DNA from: Deltaproteobacteria bacterium
Lineage (GTDB): Bacteria; Desulfobacterota; Desulfomonilia; Desulfomonilales; Desulfomonilaceae
Direction: 5' to 3'
Assembly (NCBI GenBank): GCA_016875095.1
Contig: VGSG01000033.1
Coordinates: 1 to 39,819 of the forward strand
Length of the DNA: 39,819 bases
A program made the translations under genes and the position numbers. Shown here piece by piece: positions 6,335 to 15,268 of the stretch. The notes beneath the pieces were generated by a model, which did not search any database, was not told the DNA's origin, and saw only the letters and a list, made by a program, of their open reading frames with translations. Position 1 is the stretch's first letter. Each line of letters starts with the position of its first letter.

Positions 6335-9013
6335 ATGGATGTCATAACGACACATCTCAACGCGGACTTCGACGCCTTTGCTTCCATGGTTGCGGCCAAG
6401 AAGCTCTATCCGGATGCGCTCGTCGCGTTTCCCGGTTCCCAAGAGAAGAGCCTCCGAGACTTCTTCATGGAATCCACCCTGTACATCCTCGCGATAGACC
6501 GGGCAAAGGACATAGATCTCTCCAAAGTGAAGCGCCTTATCGTGGTGGATACCAGACAGAAGAGCAGGATCGGAAGGTTCTCTGCCCTGGCTGATGAAGG
6601 CGGAATCGAAATTCACGTCTACGACCATCACCCTGACTCGGACGAGGACATACGAGGCGCTGTCGAAGTGATCCGGCAGGTGGGAGCTACCACCACTATT
6701 CTCAGCCGGGAGATACGTGACCGGGAATTGGAGATCAGCGAGGAAGAGGCAACCATCATGGCCCTGGGGTTGTACGAGGACACGGGTTCGTTCACCTATC
6801 CTTCGACTACCGCAGAGGATCTTGACGCGGCCGCGTGGCTCCTCTCCTGCGGGGCCAATCTCAACATCGTTTCGAACATGATGACCACCGATCTCAATAA
6901 GGTCCAGATCGAAGTCCTTCATCAACTCATAGAAGAGTCGGAGCTGCTCAATCTTGCCGGTCTGGACGTGTTGGTCTGCACCGCCAGCGTAAAAGGGTAT
7001 GTATCGGATATTGCGGTGCTGGTGCAGAAATATCGCGATATGGAGAATCCAGGCGCGATTCTTGCCCTGGTGCGCATGGACTCTCGCGTTCATCTTGTGG
7101 CCCGCAGCGTAATCCCTGAAGTGAACGCGGCTGAGATTGCGGCCGAATTCGGCGGTGGGGGCCATCCGAGCGCGGCAAGCGCCACTATTGTAGGGTTGTC
7201 TCTTTATGAGGCGCGAGAGAAGCTTGTCAGTCTCCTGGAAGCGCGAATTACTCCTCTTCGGGAAGCCGCGCAGATCATGACACGTCCCGTGGTGACGATC
7301 CGTGATGATCAAACGCTCAGGGAAGCCGCCGAGTCTCTGGGGCGTTATCAGGTCAACTCGCTCCCCGTGGTGCGCGACGGCGGGGTTGTGGGGATATTGC
7401 ATCGTCAGTTGCTGGACAACGCATTACGCCACGGTTTCGAAGACCAGGCGGTGAAGGGGTATATGGACCCCGAAGTGGTGGCGGTCGGTCCGCATGACTC
7501 AATCGACAAAGTGCTGCAAATAGCCTTGCACGGTTTGCGCCGACTGGTGCCCGTCCTGGAGGGAGGGCATCTGATAGGCGTGATCACCCGCACGGACCTG
7601 CTGCAACACCTCAGGCTGCCTCGCGCCAAAGACGCGAGTCGTCCGGAGGATTTCCCTTCAGGGCGGGTCCGCAAGAAAAACATCAAGCGCCTCATGGAGG
7701 AAATGCTCCCGGAAGAAGCGCTGAACCTCCTCATCCACGCAGGAGAAGTGGCTGAACGTCGCGAGGAAGACGTTTATTTGGTGGGCGGGGCGGTTCGAGA
7801 CCTCTTGTTGCGGAATCCGAATCTGGACCTCGACTTGGTGGTAGAAGGAAACGGAATTCTGTTTGCCAAGGATTTTGCATCGATTTTCCGTGGCTCCAGA
7901 GTCAAAGGGCATGAGAAGTTCGGCACCGCGGTGGTGACATTCGCGGACGGATTCAAGATCGACGTGGCCACCGCGCGGCACGAGTACTATCAACACCCGG
8001 GAGCGCTTCCAACCGTAGAGACCAGTTCCATCAAGCGCGATCTGTACCGAAGGGACTTCACGATCAACACGCTCGCTGTGAGCCTCAATCCTGGTAGTTT
8101 CGGCCAGGTCTTGGACTTCTTCGGCGGCGCACGGGATGTCAAAGAGCGAGTAATCCGGGTCCTACACAACCTGGCTTTTGTGGAAGACCCGACCAGGATT
8201 CTCAGAGCGTTGCGCTTCAGCAGCCGTTTCGGCTTCACCGTTGCGCGGCACACGCTGGGTTTGATGAAGGCCGCCATCCAGTTGCGCATGTTCGAGAGGG
8301 TTGAAGGAAAACGCCTCCTAAACGAGCTCATACATGCTCTGGACGAGAAGAATCCGGTCCCGGGGCTGAGTCTCATGGAAGAGATGGGTGTCTTCAAGGC
8401 GCTGCACCCGTCGCTGGAGTTTTCGGCCCGCATTCGAGCTCTCGTAGACGGCGTGATCGCAGTGCTCGCGTGGTGGCGCTACCTCTTCCTGGGTGTGAAA
8501 GTTGAACCCTGGATCATTTACTTCCTGGCAGTTACCGATGGCCTATCCCCTGACGATTTTGTCGATGTGGTCGGTCGGTTCTCCATACCGCCAAACAGGG
8601 CGCAGACCCTTGGCAGAGAGCGGGAGCAACTTCGAGCCGCGCTGGCGGCCCTCGCCCGGGGTGAAGCCGACAAGCCCAGTCAGCTCGTTCGTCTTCTGAA
8701 GCCCCTTTCCATGGAGGCGCTTCTGTTCATGATGGCCAGGACCTCCCGTGAAGAGACGAGGAGGCAGATTTCGGAGTACATCACCAAATTAAGGCATGTG
8801 AAACCACTCTTGCGCGGGGATGATCTGATCGCATTGGGTTACCCTCAAGGACCTATCTTTCATAATATCCTTGAAGCGCTTCGAGCGGCCAGGCTGGACG
8901 CACGGGTGGTGACCAAAGAGGATGAAATCGCCCTTGTCAGAGAACTCTTCGTGTTGGACGCGGGACGGCCGGAGGATGTCTATATGCTTGCCAAGCCTCC
9001 GGAATCGGGCTAG
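6335..9013 (+). CDS. DHH-CBS-CBS-tRNA nucleotidyltransferase (poly(A) polymerase-type) fusion
   Basis: This 892-residue protein has four parts. Residues 1-300 form a DHH/DHHA1 phosphoesterase module (MDVITTHLNADFDAF, DHH at 97-99, GGGGHPSA at 273-280), related to NrnA-type nano-RNases. Residues about 310-430 form two CBS domains that usually bind adenine nucleotides. From about 460 there is a class II nucleotidyltransferase head with GGAVRD (484-489), the metal-binding pair D498/D500 and RRDFTIN. The C-terminal part is helical and tRNA-binding. This architecture is known in Aquifex and deltaproteobacteria, where the transferase adds A or CCA to tRNA 3' ends. It joins RNA-end synthesis and short-RNA degradation in one chain, probably gated by nucleotide binding to the CBS pair; the gating is inference. 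All key residues appear intact. Confidence 0.92.
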   Translation: MDVITTHLNADFDAFASMVAAKKLYPDALVAFPGSQEKSLRDFFMESTLYILAIDRAKDIDLSKVKRLIVVDTRQKSRIGRFSALADEGGIEIHVYDHHPDSDEDIRGAVEVIRQVGATTTILSREIRDRELEISEEEATIMALGLYEDTGSFTYPSTTAEDLDAAAWLLSCGANLNIVSNMMTTDLNKVQIEVLHQLIEESELLNLAGLDVLVCTASVKGYVSDIAVLVQKYRDMENPGAILALVRMDSRVHLVARSVIPEVNAAEIAAEFGGGGHPSAASATIVGLSLYEAREKLVSLLEARITPLREAAQIMTRPVVTIRDDQTLREAAESLGRYQVNSLPVVRDGGVVGILHRQLLDNALRHGFEDQAVKGYMDPEVVAVGPHDSIDKVLQIALHGLRRLVPVLEGGHLIGVITRTDLLQHLRLPRAKDASRPEDFPSGRVRKKNIKRLMEEMLPEEALNLLIHAGEVAERREEDVYLVGGAVRDLLLRNPNLDLDLVVEGNGILFAKDFASIFRGSRVKGHEKFGTAVVTFADGFKIDVATARHEYYQHPGALPTVETSSIKRDLYRRDFTINTLAVSLNPGSFGQVLDFFGGARDVKERVIRVLHNLAFVEDPTRILRALRFSSRFGFTVARHTLGLMKAAIQLRMFERVEGKRLLNELIHALDEKNPVPGLSLMEEMGVFKALHPSLEFSARIRALVDGVIAVLAWWRYLFLGVKVEPWIIYFLAVTDGLSPDDFVDVVGRFSIPPNRAQTLGREREQLRAALAALARGEADKPSQLVRLLKPLSMEALLFMMARTSREETRRQISEYITKLRHVKPLLRGDDLIALGYPQGPIFHNILEALRAARLDARVVTKEDEIALVRELFVLDAGRPEDVYMLAKPPESG

Positions 9014-9153
9014 ACTCTACAAGTCGCTCATTGCCTATTCGCTGCGCGGCAAATGGTAAACCCGAGGAGGTCGGCGCCGTCGGTTTGCGGGATACTCTTT
9101 AAGGTCTCTCGCGAAGGGCGCCTCCATGCCAAAAGCTTCGTTGGAGGTCAATT

Positions 9154-10503
9154 ATGGCTGCGGATCAGCCCAAGAAGGTGAGAATTTTTGATATTACGTT
9201 GAGGGACGGCTCCCAGAGCAAAGTCGCGACACGCATCAAACTGGAAGACCTGCTCCGAGTAGCCCGGAAAATGGCCGACACCGGCATTTACGGCGCGGAG
9301 ACGTGGGGCGGCGCCACCTTTGACGTGTGCGTGCGATATCTGCGTGAAGACCCGTGGGAAAGGGCTCGTAAGCTCAAAGAGGCCATGCCGGGAGTGAAGA
9401 GCATGATGCTCATCCGCGGGCAGAACCTCGTCGCGTACAGCAATTTCGCGGACGACGTGGTTTACAAATTCGTGCATGCGGCCGCGCGTAACGGCATAGA
9501 CGTCTTCCGCATCTTCGACGCGCTGGATGACATCCGCAATCACGAGACCGTCATCAAGGCAATCAAGGAGACGGGCAAAATTTCGGAAGGCGCGGTCTGC
9601 TACACCATCAGTCCTGTTCACACCATCGAGAAGTTCGTTTCCAAGGCACGGGAACTGGAAGACAAAGGGGTGGATCAGGTCGCGATCAAGGACATGGCCG
9701 GACTGATCGATCCAGCCACCGCGTTTGAACTGGTTTCAAGCCTTAAGAAGGCCGTGAAGGTTCCCATTCACCTCCACACTCACGACAACTGCGGCATGGG
9801 TATGATGTCCGCGCTCAAGGCTGTAGAGGCCGGTTGTGACATGATTGATTCCGTCCTGAGTCCGTTCGCCGGCGGCACCGGGCATCCCTGCACCGAATCC
9901 CTTGTGTTCGCGTTCCATCAATTCGGGTACGAGACGGGATGCGATCTGAACAAACTGACCGAAGCAGCCGCGGAGGCGAAAAGCGTTCGCATGGCTTACA
10001 AGGAGTTTGAAGCTCCCTACAGCGGAGTTGATTGCAGGATGCTCGTCACGCAGATACCGGGCGGGGTTATGTCTAACCTCACCAGTCAGCTCAGGGACCA
10101 GAACGCGCTGGATCGCCTCGAGGAGATCATCGACGAGATCCCCCGAGTGCGCGAGGACCTCGGTTGGATCCCCCTGGTGACTCCCACTTCTCAGATTGTG
10201 GTTGCCCAGGCCACGTTCAATGTGATGTTGGGCCGATACACGATTATCGCGAACCACACAGCCAACCTGCTCAAAGGGATGTACGGCGAGACCCCGGGGC
10301 CCGTGAACAAGGAGCTCCAACGGCGGGTGCTCAAAGGAGAACAACCCACCACTGTGCGCCCCGCGGAATTGATCCCACCCATGTGGCCGGAACTGCAGAA
10401 GAAATTCCCGAATATGACCGACGAGGAGATCCTCATCCACGCGATTTTCCCTCACGAGGCTTCGGGATACTTCGAGGCCAAGAAGCTCAACCGGGCTTCC
10501 TGA
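9154..10503 (+). CDS. Biotin-dependent carboxyltransferase subunit (transcarboxylase 5S / PycB / OadA-like)
   Basis: The 449-residue protein is an HMGL/DRE-TIM-type carboxyltransferase. The signature RDGSQS is at 17-22, the lysine expected to be carbamylated is K179 in IKDMAG, and metal ligands H208 and H210 lie in HLHTHDNCG. It lacks the C-terminal biotin domain of full OadA or PycB, so carboxybiotin must come from a separate carrier; the 70-residue biotin protein at 15774-15986 is the obvious candidate. With methylmalonyl-CoA mutase and epimerase nearby, a role as the 5S subunit of methylmalonyl-CoA:pyruvate transcarboxylase fits, as does a pyruvate carboxylase B subunit. Sequence alone cannot separate these. 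GGAGG lies 8 bases before the ATG. Confidence 0.85.
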   Translation: MAADQPKKVRIFDITLRDGSQSKVATRIKLEDLLRVARKMADTGIYGAETWGGATFDVCVRYLREDPWERARKLKEAMPGVKSMMLIRGQNLVAYSNFADDVVYKFVHAAARNGIDVFRIFDALDDIRNHETVIKAIKETGKISEGAVCYTISPVHTIEKFVSKARELEDKGVDQVAIKDMAGLIDPATAFELVSSLKKAVKVPIHLHTHDNCGMGMMSALKAVEAGCDMIDSVLSPFAGGTGHPCTESLVFAFHQFGYETGCDLNKLTEAAAEAKSVRMAYKEFEAPYSGVDCRMLVTQIPGGVMSNLTSQLRDQNALDRLEEIIDEIPRVREDLGWIPLVTPTSQIVVAQATFNVMLGRYTIIANHTANLLKGMYGETPGPVNKELQRRVLKGEQPTTVRPAELIPPMWPELQKKFPNMTDEEILIHAIFPHEASGYFEAKKLNRAS

Positions 10504-10522
10504 CTGACGCGGGAGCTCAGCT

Positions 10523-10993
10523 ATGCAAGGAGAACAAGCGGTTCAGGACCTCCTCCACCAGGGCAATCCGATCCGCCACTGTTTCGGCTGCGGCGCGGAT
10601 AATCACGGAGGGCTCAGACTGAAGAGCTTTGTACAAGGCGACGAGCTCGTCGCGAGATGGCAGCCCGCGGAACACCATTGCTCGTATCCGGGGTACCTCA
10701 ACGGAGGAGTGGCTGCCGCGCTTATCGACTGTCACTCGGCCTGGACCGCGTTCATGGCTGACTGCCGAGAACACAACCTGGACCCTGCCCAGCCGCCTGA
10801 AGAGCTCCCCGCCGGATGGACGAGGGTCCTCAACATCGAATTCCTCAAGGCTGTTCCCATGAACACGGAATTGGTCGTGCGAAGCAAAGCGGTCAAGAAA
10901 GGCGCCCGAAGCCGAACCGTGTCTTGCTCAATATACGCGAACGGCGAAGAATGCGTTCGAGGCGAAGCAGTCATCGTGAACGCCAGGAAATGA
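10523..10993 (+). CDS. PaaI-like hotdog-fold thioesterase
   Basis: The 156-residue protein has the hotdog thioesterase pattern: an N-terminal CFGCGADN segment near residue 17, then HHCSYPGYLNGGVAAALID with the conserved Gly-Gly before the central helix. Such enzymes hydrolyse acyl-CoA thioesters in the cytoplasm; the substrate is unknown. It starts 19 bases after the carboxyltransferase gene and is probably cotranscribed with it. That link suggests clearing of a CoA ester in carboxylic acid metabolism, but this is inference. AAGGAG overlaps the start region, so the exact start is moderately certain. Confidence 0.8.
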   Translation: MQGEQAVQDLLHQGNPIRHCFGCGADNHGGLRLKSFVQGDELVARWQPAEHHCSYPGYLNGGVAAALIDCHSAWTAFMADCREHNLDPAQPPEELPAGWTRVLNIEFLKAVPMNTELVVRSKAVKKGARSRTVSCSIYANGEECVRGEAVIVNARK

Positions 10994-11038
10994 CCTTTCC
11001 TTGAATGAGCAGACGTATTTCCGTGGGCGGCGAACGGT

Positions 11039-11329
11039 ATGAATGTCAGCGGACTTCTTCACGAGAAAAGGGACCTCATAGTGGCATTGGCGGCCAAGCA
11101 CGGCGCGGTCAATGTGCGGGTGTTCGGCTCTGCGGCTCGATGAGACGCTTCCGCTGCAAGCGATCTGGATCTTCTGGTAGAGATGAATCCAGGCCGCACC
11201 CTGCTTGACCTGGTCGGACTGTGGCAGGAATTGGAGGAATTGCTCAACTGCAAGGTCCACGTCCTCACCGACGGAGGAGTCAGCCCGTACTTGCGAGACA
11301 AGATATATTTTGAGGCGCGACCCCTTTGA
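11039..11329 (+). pseudogene. MntA-type nucleotidyltransferase antitoxin, broken by a nonsense codon
   Basis: Read from 11039, the frame gives a 97-codon MNT-family nucleotidyltransferase with VRVFGSAAR, then TGA at 11141-11143 (codon 35), then DASAASDLDLLVE and a normal C-terminus. The TGA falls exactly where the family has Gly in GSxxRG, so one base change (GGA to TGA) explains it. The remainder of the frame has no other stop, so inactivation looks recent. Selenocysteine is unlikely because the position is a turn glycine. The next gene remnant is HepT-like, so this was an MntA-HepT toxin-antitoxin pair, in which MntA AMPylates HepT. Confidence 0.8.
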
Positions 11330-11388
11330 AAGACGATCGCATCTACCTCTCACATATTCCGGACGCTATCCGACGCCTTTTGGCTTAG
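11326..11388 (+). pseudogene. HepT (DUF86) toxin remnant, N-terminal 20 codons
   Basis: Overlapping the end of the MNT frame, TTG-initiated codons encode MKDDRIYLSHIPDAIRRLLA and then a stop at 11386-11388. This matches the first helix of HepT/DUF86 proteins, which normally run for about 110-140 residues. The rest of the gene is missing; the next gene ends at 11405 on the opposite strand. The pair is therefore dead on both sides. Confidence 0.65.
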
Positions 11389-11404
11389 ACAGCGGAAGCT
11401 GACA

Positions 11405-11803
11405 TCACTGCTCTAGGGCTTTGTCCAACATTCGCCTAACAGTTTGTAGAAGTTTCTCTACTGATGCGAGTGCAGCTCGCCTGTCTAGAGGCTCGTCATA
11501 AATGAGAAGCGATTCGTAGCGAAACCTTACGGCATAAACATTGTATTCGAGCAGATCCCAATAATCTTCAATATCCTGTCCGCTTGCTCTCAATAAATCC
11601 AGAAGAGCGCTTATGTCATGAGTTAACGGGTATTCTTTGCCGAGCAGAGCCAACCAAGCTTTGAGGGTCTTTTCAATTGCTTGTTGGGCATGGAATCCGA
11701 ATATTTCCTCATCAAAGACCTCAGTATCCATCATTCCTGTCAGCGCTTTGAAATCCTTATAGGCCATTCCCAGCACTGCTTCTGCTTGCCGCAGGTCTCT
11801 CAT
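11405..11803 (-). CDS. HEPN domain protein, partner of MNT nucleotidyltransferase
   Basis: The 132-residue all-helical protein has the HEPN signature FHAQQAIEKTLKAWL (37-51), then a THDISALLDLL helix and an Y-x-VRFRYE segment (90-97). The sequence lacks an obvious R-x4-6-H ribonuclease motif, so it may not be a nuclease of the HepT kind. It overlaps the 3' end of the upstream nucleotidyltransferase gene by 47 bases, so the two are translated together. HEPN/MNT pairs act as toxin-antitoxin or defence modules; which member is toxic in this subfamily is not clear. It is unrelated in sequence to the HepT remnant next door. Confidence 0.85.
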   Translation of the reverse strand: MRDLRQAEAVLGMAYKDFKALTGMMDTEVFDEEIFGFHAQQAIEKTLKAWLALLGKEYPLTHDISALLDLLRASGQDIEDYWDLLEYNVYAVRFRYESLLIYDEPLDRRAALASVEKLLQTVRRMLDKALEQ

Positions 11804-12122
11804 AGAGCACCTTGCCTTCTCTCATTGCCCTCGCAATCACGTTGTTCAAAGAATCTCGCCAGTGATCGACCTCGTCTCGACTATAGACCAGGATATCTTT
11901 AGCAAAAGGAAAAGAGGCAAGGGCACGCCAAAGCCGCACCATCTCTTTCTTGCGGCTCCTCTTTGCATCAAACGGCTGGGATTCCACGATCAACAGGTCA
12001 ACATCCGAGCCCGAACGGAATTCTCCCCTTGCCCGAGACCCAAACAAAACAATCTGCTCCGGGTCCGACATCTCAACGATCACTCGCACCATTTCCTCAA
12101 GGGCATTCTGTGTAACTGCCAT
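11757..12122 (-). CDS. MNT-family minimal nucleotidyltransferase
   Basis: The 121-residue protein carries the full pol-beta-type motif GSRARGEFRSGSDVD (28-42) with G28-S29 and D40/D42, so it should bind metal and NTP. It is the first gene of a two-gene unit with the HEPN protein at 11405-11803. In the best-studied relatives the nucleotidyltransferase AMPylates and silences its HEPN partner. It lies 26 bases downstream of the methylmalonyl-CoA mutase stop on the same strand, so it may be read from the same transcript. Confidence 0.88.
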   Translation of the reverse strand: MAVTQNALEEMVRVIVEMSDPEQIVLFGSRARGEFRSGSDVDLLIVESQPFDAKRSRKKEMVRLWRALASFPFAKDILVYSRDEVDHWRDSLNNVIARAMREGKVLYERPAASRSSAGNGL

Positions 12123-12148
12123 ATCGAGATCCCCACCGGTTCAGGTCT

Positions 12149-13810
12149 CTAGCACTGTGATGCGTGGGTATATTGGCCAAAGACGCTTCGGAGCACGTCG
12201 CAGATCTCGCCGAGGGTACCCCGCTTCTTAACCGCTTCCACGATGGGAGGCATCACGTTATCCGTGCCCTCCGCGGCCTTTTTCAGCTCTGCGAGCGCTC
12301 GTTCCACTGCGGCGGAATCTCTTTCTCTTCGGATCTTTTCAAGGCGCTTGCACTGAAGCTCGCGAATGGCAGGATCCACCCGGAGGAGTTTCGCCTTGAA
12401 TTCCTCCTGCGTCTGGAACTTGTTCACGCCCACAATGACCTGATCGCCTGACTCGACAGCTCTTTGGAACTGATACGCGGAATCGTGAATCTCCTGCTCG
12501 ATAAATCCGCACTCCACGGCCCTTACCGCGCCGCCCATTTCGTCGATCTTCGCGATGTATTCGGAGGCCAAGCGTTCAATCTCATTGGTGAGCGCTTCCA
12601 CATAGTATGATCCGGCCAGAGGGTCCACCGTATCCGCTGCGCCTGTTTCAAAAGCCACAATCTGCTGCGTGCGCAGCGCGACCTGAACTGAGGCTTCAGA
12701 CGGCAGCGCCATAGCTTCGTCCCAGGAATTGGTGTGCAAGGACTGCGTGCCCCCGAGGACCGCTGCCATAGCCTGAAACGCCACTCTCACCACATTGTTC
12801 ACCGGCTGCTGCAATGTAAGGGTGCAGCCGGCGGTTTGAGTGTGGAATCGCAGCATGGTGGCTCGTGGGTTGGTTGCTTTGAATCGCTCTTTCATGATGC
12901 GAGCCCACAGTCTCCGTGCGGCCCTGAATTTTGCGACCTCTTCAAGGAAATCCTGGTGTGAGTTGAAAAAGAAGCTCAGGCGTTCGCCGAAGCTGTTCAC
13001 GTCGAGGCCTGCGTCAATGGCAGCCTGAACGTACGCGATGCCGTTGGCGAGCGTAAAGGCCACTTCCTGCACCGCGGTGCTGCCTGCCTCACGCATGTGG
13101 TACCCGCTGATACTGATAGTGTTCCATTCAGGCACGTGCTGATTGCAGAAGGCGAAGATGTCCGTGATGATCCGCATGGATGGAACGGGAGGGAAGATGT
13201 AGGTCCCACGCGCGGGATATTCCTTGAGTATGTCGTTCTGGATGGTGCCCCGAAGCTTTTCAGCGGCCGCGCCTTGCTCTTCGGCCACAGCGATATACAT
13301 GGCCAGGAGGATCGCGGCCGGTGAATTTATCGTCATGGAGGTGCTGACCGACGCCAGGTCTATCCCATCAAAAAGGATCTTCAGATCCTCCACCGAGTCG
13401 ATAGCCACACCCACCTTACCCACTTCGCCCGCGGCCAGCTCGTGCTCGGAATCGTATCCGATCTGGGTAGGGAGATCGAAGGCGACGGATAAGCCAGTCT
13501 GGCCTTGCTCGATAAGGTACTTGAAACGCTTGTTGGTCTCCTCCGCGCTGCCGAAGCCCGCGTACTGTCGCATGGTCCACAGGCGTCCTCTGTACATGTT
13601 CGGCTGGACGCCTCTGGTAAAGGGATACGAACCAGGTAGCCCCAAATCCCTGTTCGGATCGAAGCCCTCTGCGTCCCAGGGCCAATAGACACGTTTGATC
13701 GGCAGTTGAGAGACTGTGGTAAACTTACTGCGGCGTTCAGGCCTCTTGGAGAGTTTTGCCTCGATATCCGCTTCCCAGCGCTGCGCCTTCTCCTTGAAAT
13801 CATCAGACAT
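12149..13810 (-). CDS. Methylmalonyl-CoA mutase, large (catalytic) subunit
   Basis: The 553-residue protein matches the TIM-barrel catalytic part of acyl-CoA mutases: [44 protein letters not shown] and the [12 protein letters not shown] segment are all present. It ends before any B12-binding domain, so it needs a separate cobalamin-binding subunit, which is not in this window. The enzyme interconverts R-methylmalonyl-CoA and succinyl-CoA with adenosylcobalamin. GGAGG lies 6 bases before the ATG. Nearby are the epimerase (16191-16604), a biotin carrier and a carboxyltransferase, consistent with the methylmalonyl-CoA route for propionate. Isobutyryl-CoA or ethylmalonyl-CoA mutase cannot be ruled out by eye, but the context favours methylmalonyl-CoA. 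Confidence 0.93.
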   Translation of the reverse strand: MSDDFKEKAQRWEADIEAKLSKRPERRSKFTTVSQLPIKRVYWPWDAEGFDPNRDLGLPGSYPFTRGVQPNMYRGRLWTMRQYAGFGSAEETNKRFKYLIEQGQTGLSVAFDLPTQIGYDSEHELAAGEVGKVGVAIDSVEDLKILFDGIDLASVSTSMTINSPAAILLAMYIAVAEEQGAAAEKLRGTIQNDILKEYPARGTYIFPPVPSMRIITDIFAFCNQHVPEWNTISISGYHMREAGSTAVQEVAFTLANGIAYVQAAIDAGLDVNSFGERLSFFFNSHQDFLEEVAKFRAARRLWARIMKERFKATNPRATMLRFHTQTAGCTLTLQQPVNNVVRVAFQAMAAVLGGTQSLHTNSWDEAMALPSEASVQVALRTQQIVAFETGAADTVDPLAGSYYVEALTNEIERLASEYIAKIDEMGGAVRAVECGFIEQEIHDSAYQFQRAVESGDQVIVGVNKFQTQEEFKAKLLRVDPAIRELQCKRLEKIRRERDSAAVERALAELKKAAEGTDNVMPPIVEAVKKRGTLGEICDVLRSVFGQYTHASQC

Positions 13811-13871
13811 GGCCTGCCTCCATGAATGACCTGAGCATGACCGATCGGTGTTATGGGAGCAATTGCCTCAA

Positions 13872-14031
13872 CCATGTCATTGCGAGGACCCCGGACCTGA
13901 ACCGGGGGACGAAGCAATCTTCGTCGGTGGGACAGGCGTCTCGCCTGTCTGCCGGAATGACGGGCAAGATGCCCGTCCTACCATAAACGAGATTGCTTCG
14001 TCCCGCGTCTCGCGGGACTCGCAACGACATG
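13872..14031. repeat. Palindromic intergenic repeat cluster
   Basis: ATTGCGAGG and CGAAGCAATC at the left are mirrored by GATTGCTTCG and CTCGCAACGA at the right, giving a ~160-bp inverted array. Nested inside are GACAGGCG-TCT-CGCCTGTC and GACGGGCA-AGAT-GCCCGTC. Such units occur in many copies in deltaproteobacterial genomes and probably move as short hairpin elements. A relative of the GGGACAGGCG part is at 23412-23445. Confidence 0.75.
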
Positions 14032-14134
14032 TTCGGAGGGAGTCTCCCGCTCCGCGTAACTCAGCGCGCGCACGTAGACCGAATCAACAATGCGAGCCGC
14101 GTGCTCGGGAAACGACCTTTGTAGCGTCGGATAA

Positions 14135-15268
14135 CTAGTCCTTGTCTTCGTTCTTTGCTCTGAGTTCCCGCTCGACCTTGCACGAAATACCGAGCCCTTG
14201 CAGGCCCGTTTCAAAGCAACCATTGCACGATATACAGGTAGCCCTGGCCGTATCACCGGTTTTCCATCGATTGACCAAGTGCGGCTCACGGATGAAAGGC
14301 CGTGACAAGGCCGCGTAGTCCGCCTTTCCATCGGCAAGAAGGCTGTTTATCTTCTTGGGGGAACGGATACCTCCCACCGTTATTACCGGGGTCTTCAGCG
14401 CGCGTTTGACGATCGCCGCGAGGTCGACCAGATACGCCTCATCCTCTTCTTTGGCTATCCTTTTCCGAGAAGGGGATGTGTCCCCTCGCGAGGTTGCGCT
14501 CCCCGCGCTCACCTCGATAGCGTCAATACCATCTTCTTCGAGCCATCGAGCGATTTGAGCCGCCTCTTCGGGAATCAGGCCGCCATCAAGGAAGTCCAGC
14601 GCGCTGAGTTTGATCAACACGGGGAAGTCTTCCCCCACCGCGCCTCGCACCGCTTCCAGAACTTCTCCGAGAACGCGGTAGCGCTTCTTGACGCTTCCGC
14701 CGTACGCGTCTCCTCGTTGATTCCAGGCCCCGGAAATGAACTGATTGATGCCGTACGCGTGCGCCCCATGGAGCTGGACGCCGTCGAATCCTGCTTCCTG
14801 GGATCGCCGCGCTGCCGCGGCATAAGCCTCAACCAGTCGAGTGATTTCTTCCCGAGAGACCTCATGTGGCGTACTGCCGGTCGCGGGATCGGGGATCGCG
14901 GAAGGCCCCCAAAGTTCATCCCCTTCTCGAAAAAACGTCGGGTTCGCCCGCGTCCCGCAGTGAACGATCTGCGGAACGATCTTCCCGCCTTGTTCGTGCA
15001 CAGCCGCGGCCAATCTGCGCAAGCCTTCCACCTGGGCATCCTCGTAGTTGCCCACCATGTAGACTAACTGCTGCCCATTGGTCATCACGAATTGATAACC
15101 CGTCACTATCAGACCTATGCCCCCACGACCCAGTTCGGAATAAAAACTGACCGCGAGGTCGGTGACGTATCCTCGCTCGTCTCCCACTCCGCTCCACGTG
15201 GCGGATCTCACCGTACGGTTCGCCAGCTCCAACGACTTGATCCAAGTCCTATCGAACAGGTCAGGCAT
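14135..15268 (-). CDS. NADH:flavin oxidoreductase, old yellow enzyme family
   Basis: The 377-residue protein begins MPDLFDRTWIKSLELANRTV and has the OYE barrel signatures: QLHGAHAYGINQF, NQRGDAYGGSVKKR and ITVGGIRSP. The C-terminus has C-x2-C-x2-C-x11-C, probably a [4Fe-4S] site as in 2,4-dienoyl-CoA and enoate reductases, but the chain stops without their extra FAD/NADPH domains. It would need another electron donor. The start at 15268 follows AGGAG; the longer frame to 15334 has no family support. It reduces activated C=C bonds in the cytoplasm; the substrate is unknown. It lies on the same strand as the mutase and biotin carrier. Confidence 0.87.
   Translation of the reverse strand: MPDLFDRTWIKSLELANRTVRSATWSGVGDERGYVTDLAVSFYSELGRGGIGLIVTGYQFVMTNGQQLVYMVGNYEDAQVEGLRRLAAAVHEQGGKIVPQIVHCGTRANPTFFREGDELWGPSAIPDPATGSTPHEVSREEITRLVEAYAAAARRSQEAGFDGVQLHGAHAYGINQFISGAWNQRGDAYGGSVKKRYRVLGEVLEAVRGAVGEDFPVLIKLSALDFLDGGLIPEEAAQIARWLEEDGIDAIEVSAGSATSRGDTSPSRKRIAKEEDEAYLVDLAAIVKRALKTPVITVGGIRSPKKINSLLADGKADYAALSRPFIREPHLVNRWKTGDTARATCISCNGCFETGLQGLGISCKVERELRAKNEDKD

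Noticed and set aside
6209-7402. 397-residue minus-strand frame opposite the DHH domain
   Set aside because: It is antisense to conserved DHH/DHHA1 motifs and lacks any domain pattern or ribosome-binding site.
9736-10455. 239-residue minus-strand frame over the carboxyltransferase gene
   Set aside because: It is a shadow of a well-conserved gene; its composition is that of reverse-complemented codons.
11141-11143. In-frame TGA of the MntA-like gene as selenocysteine
   Set aside because: The family has glycine here, no selenoenzyme chemistry is expected, and the partner HepT gene is also broken.
13862-14040. CRISPR array
   Set aside because: The repeats are inverted and nested, not evenly spaced direct repeats with unique spacers, and no cas genes are present.
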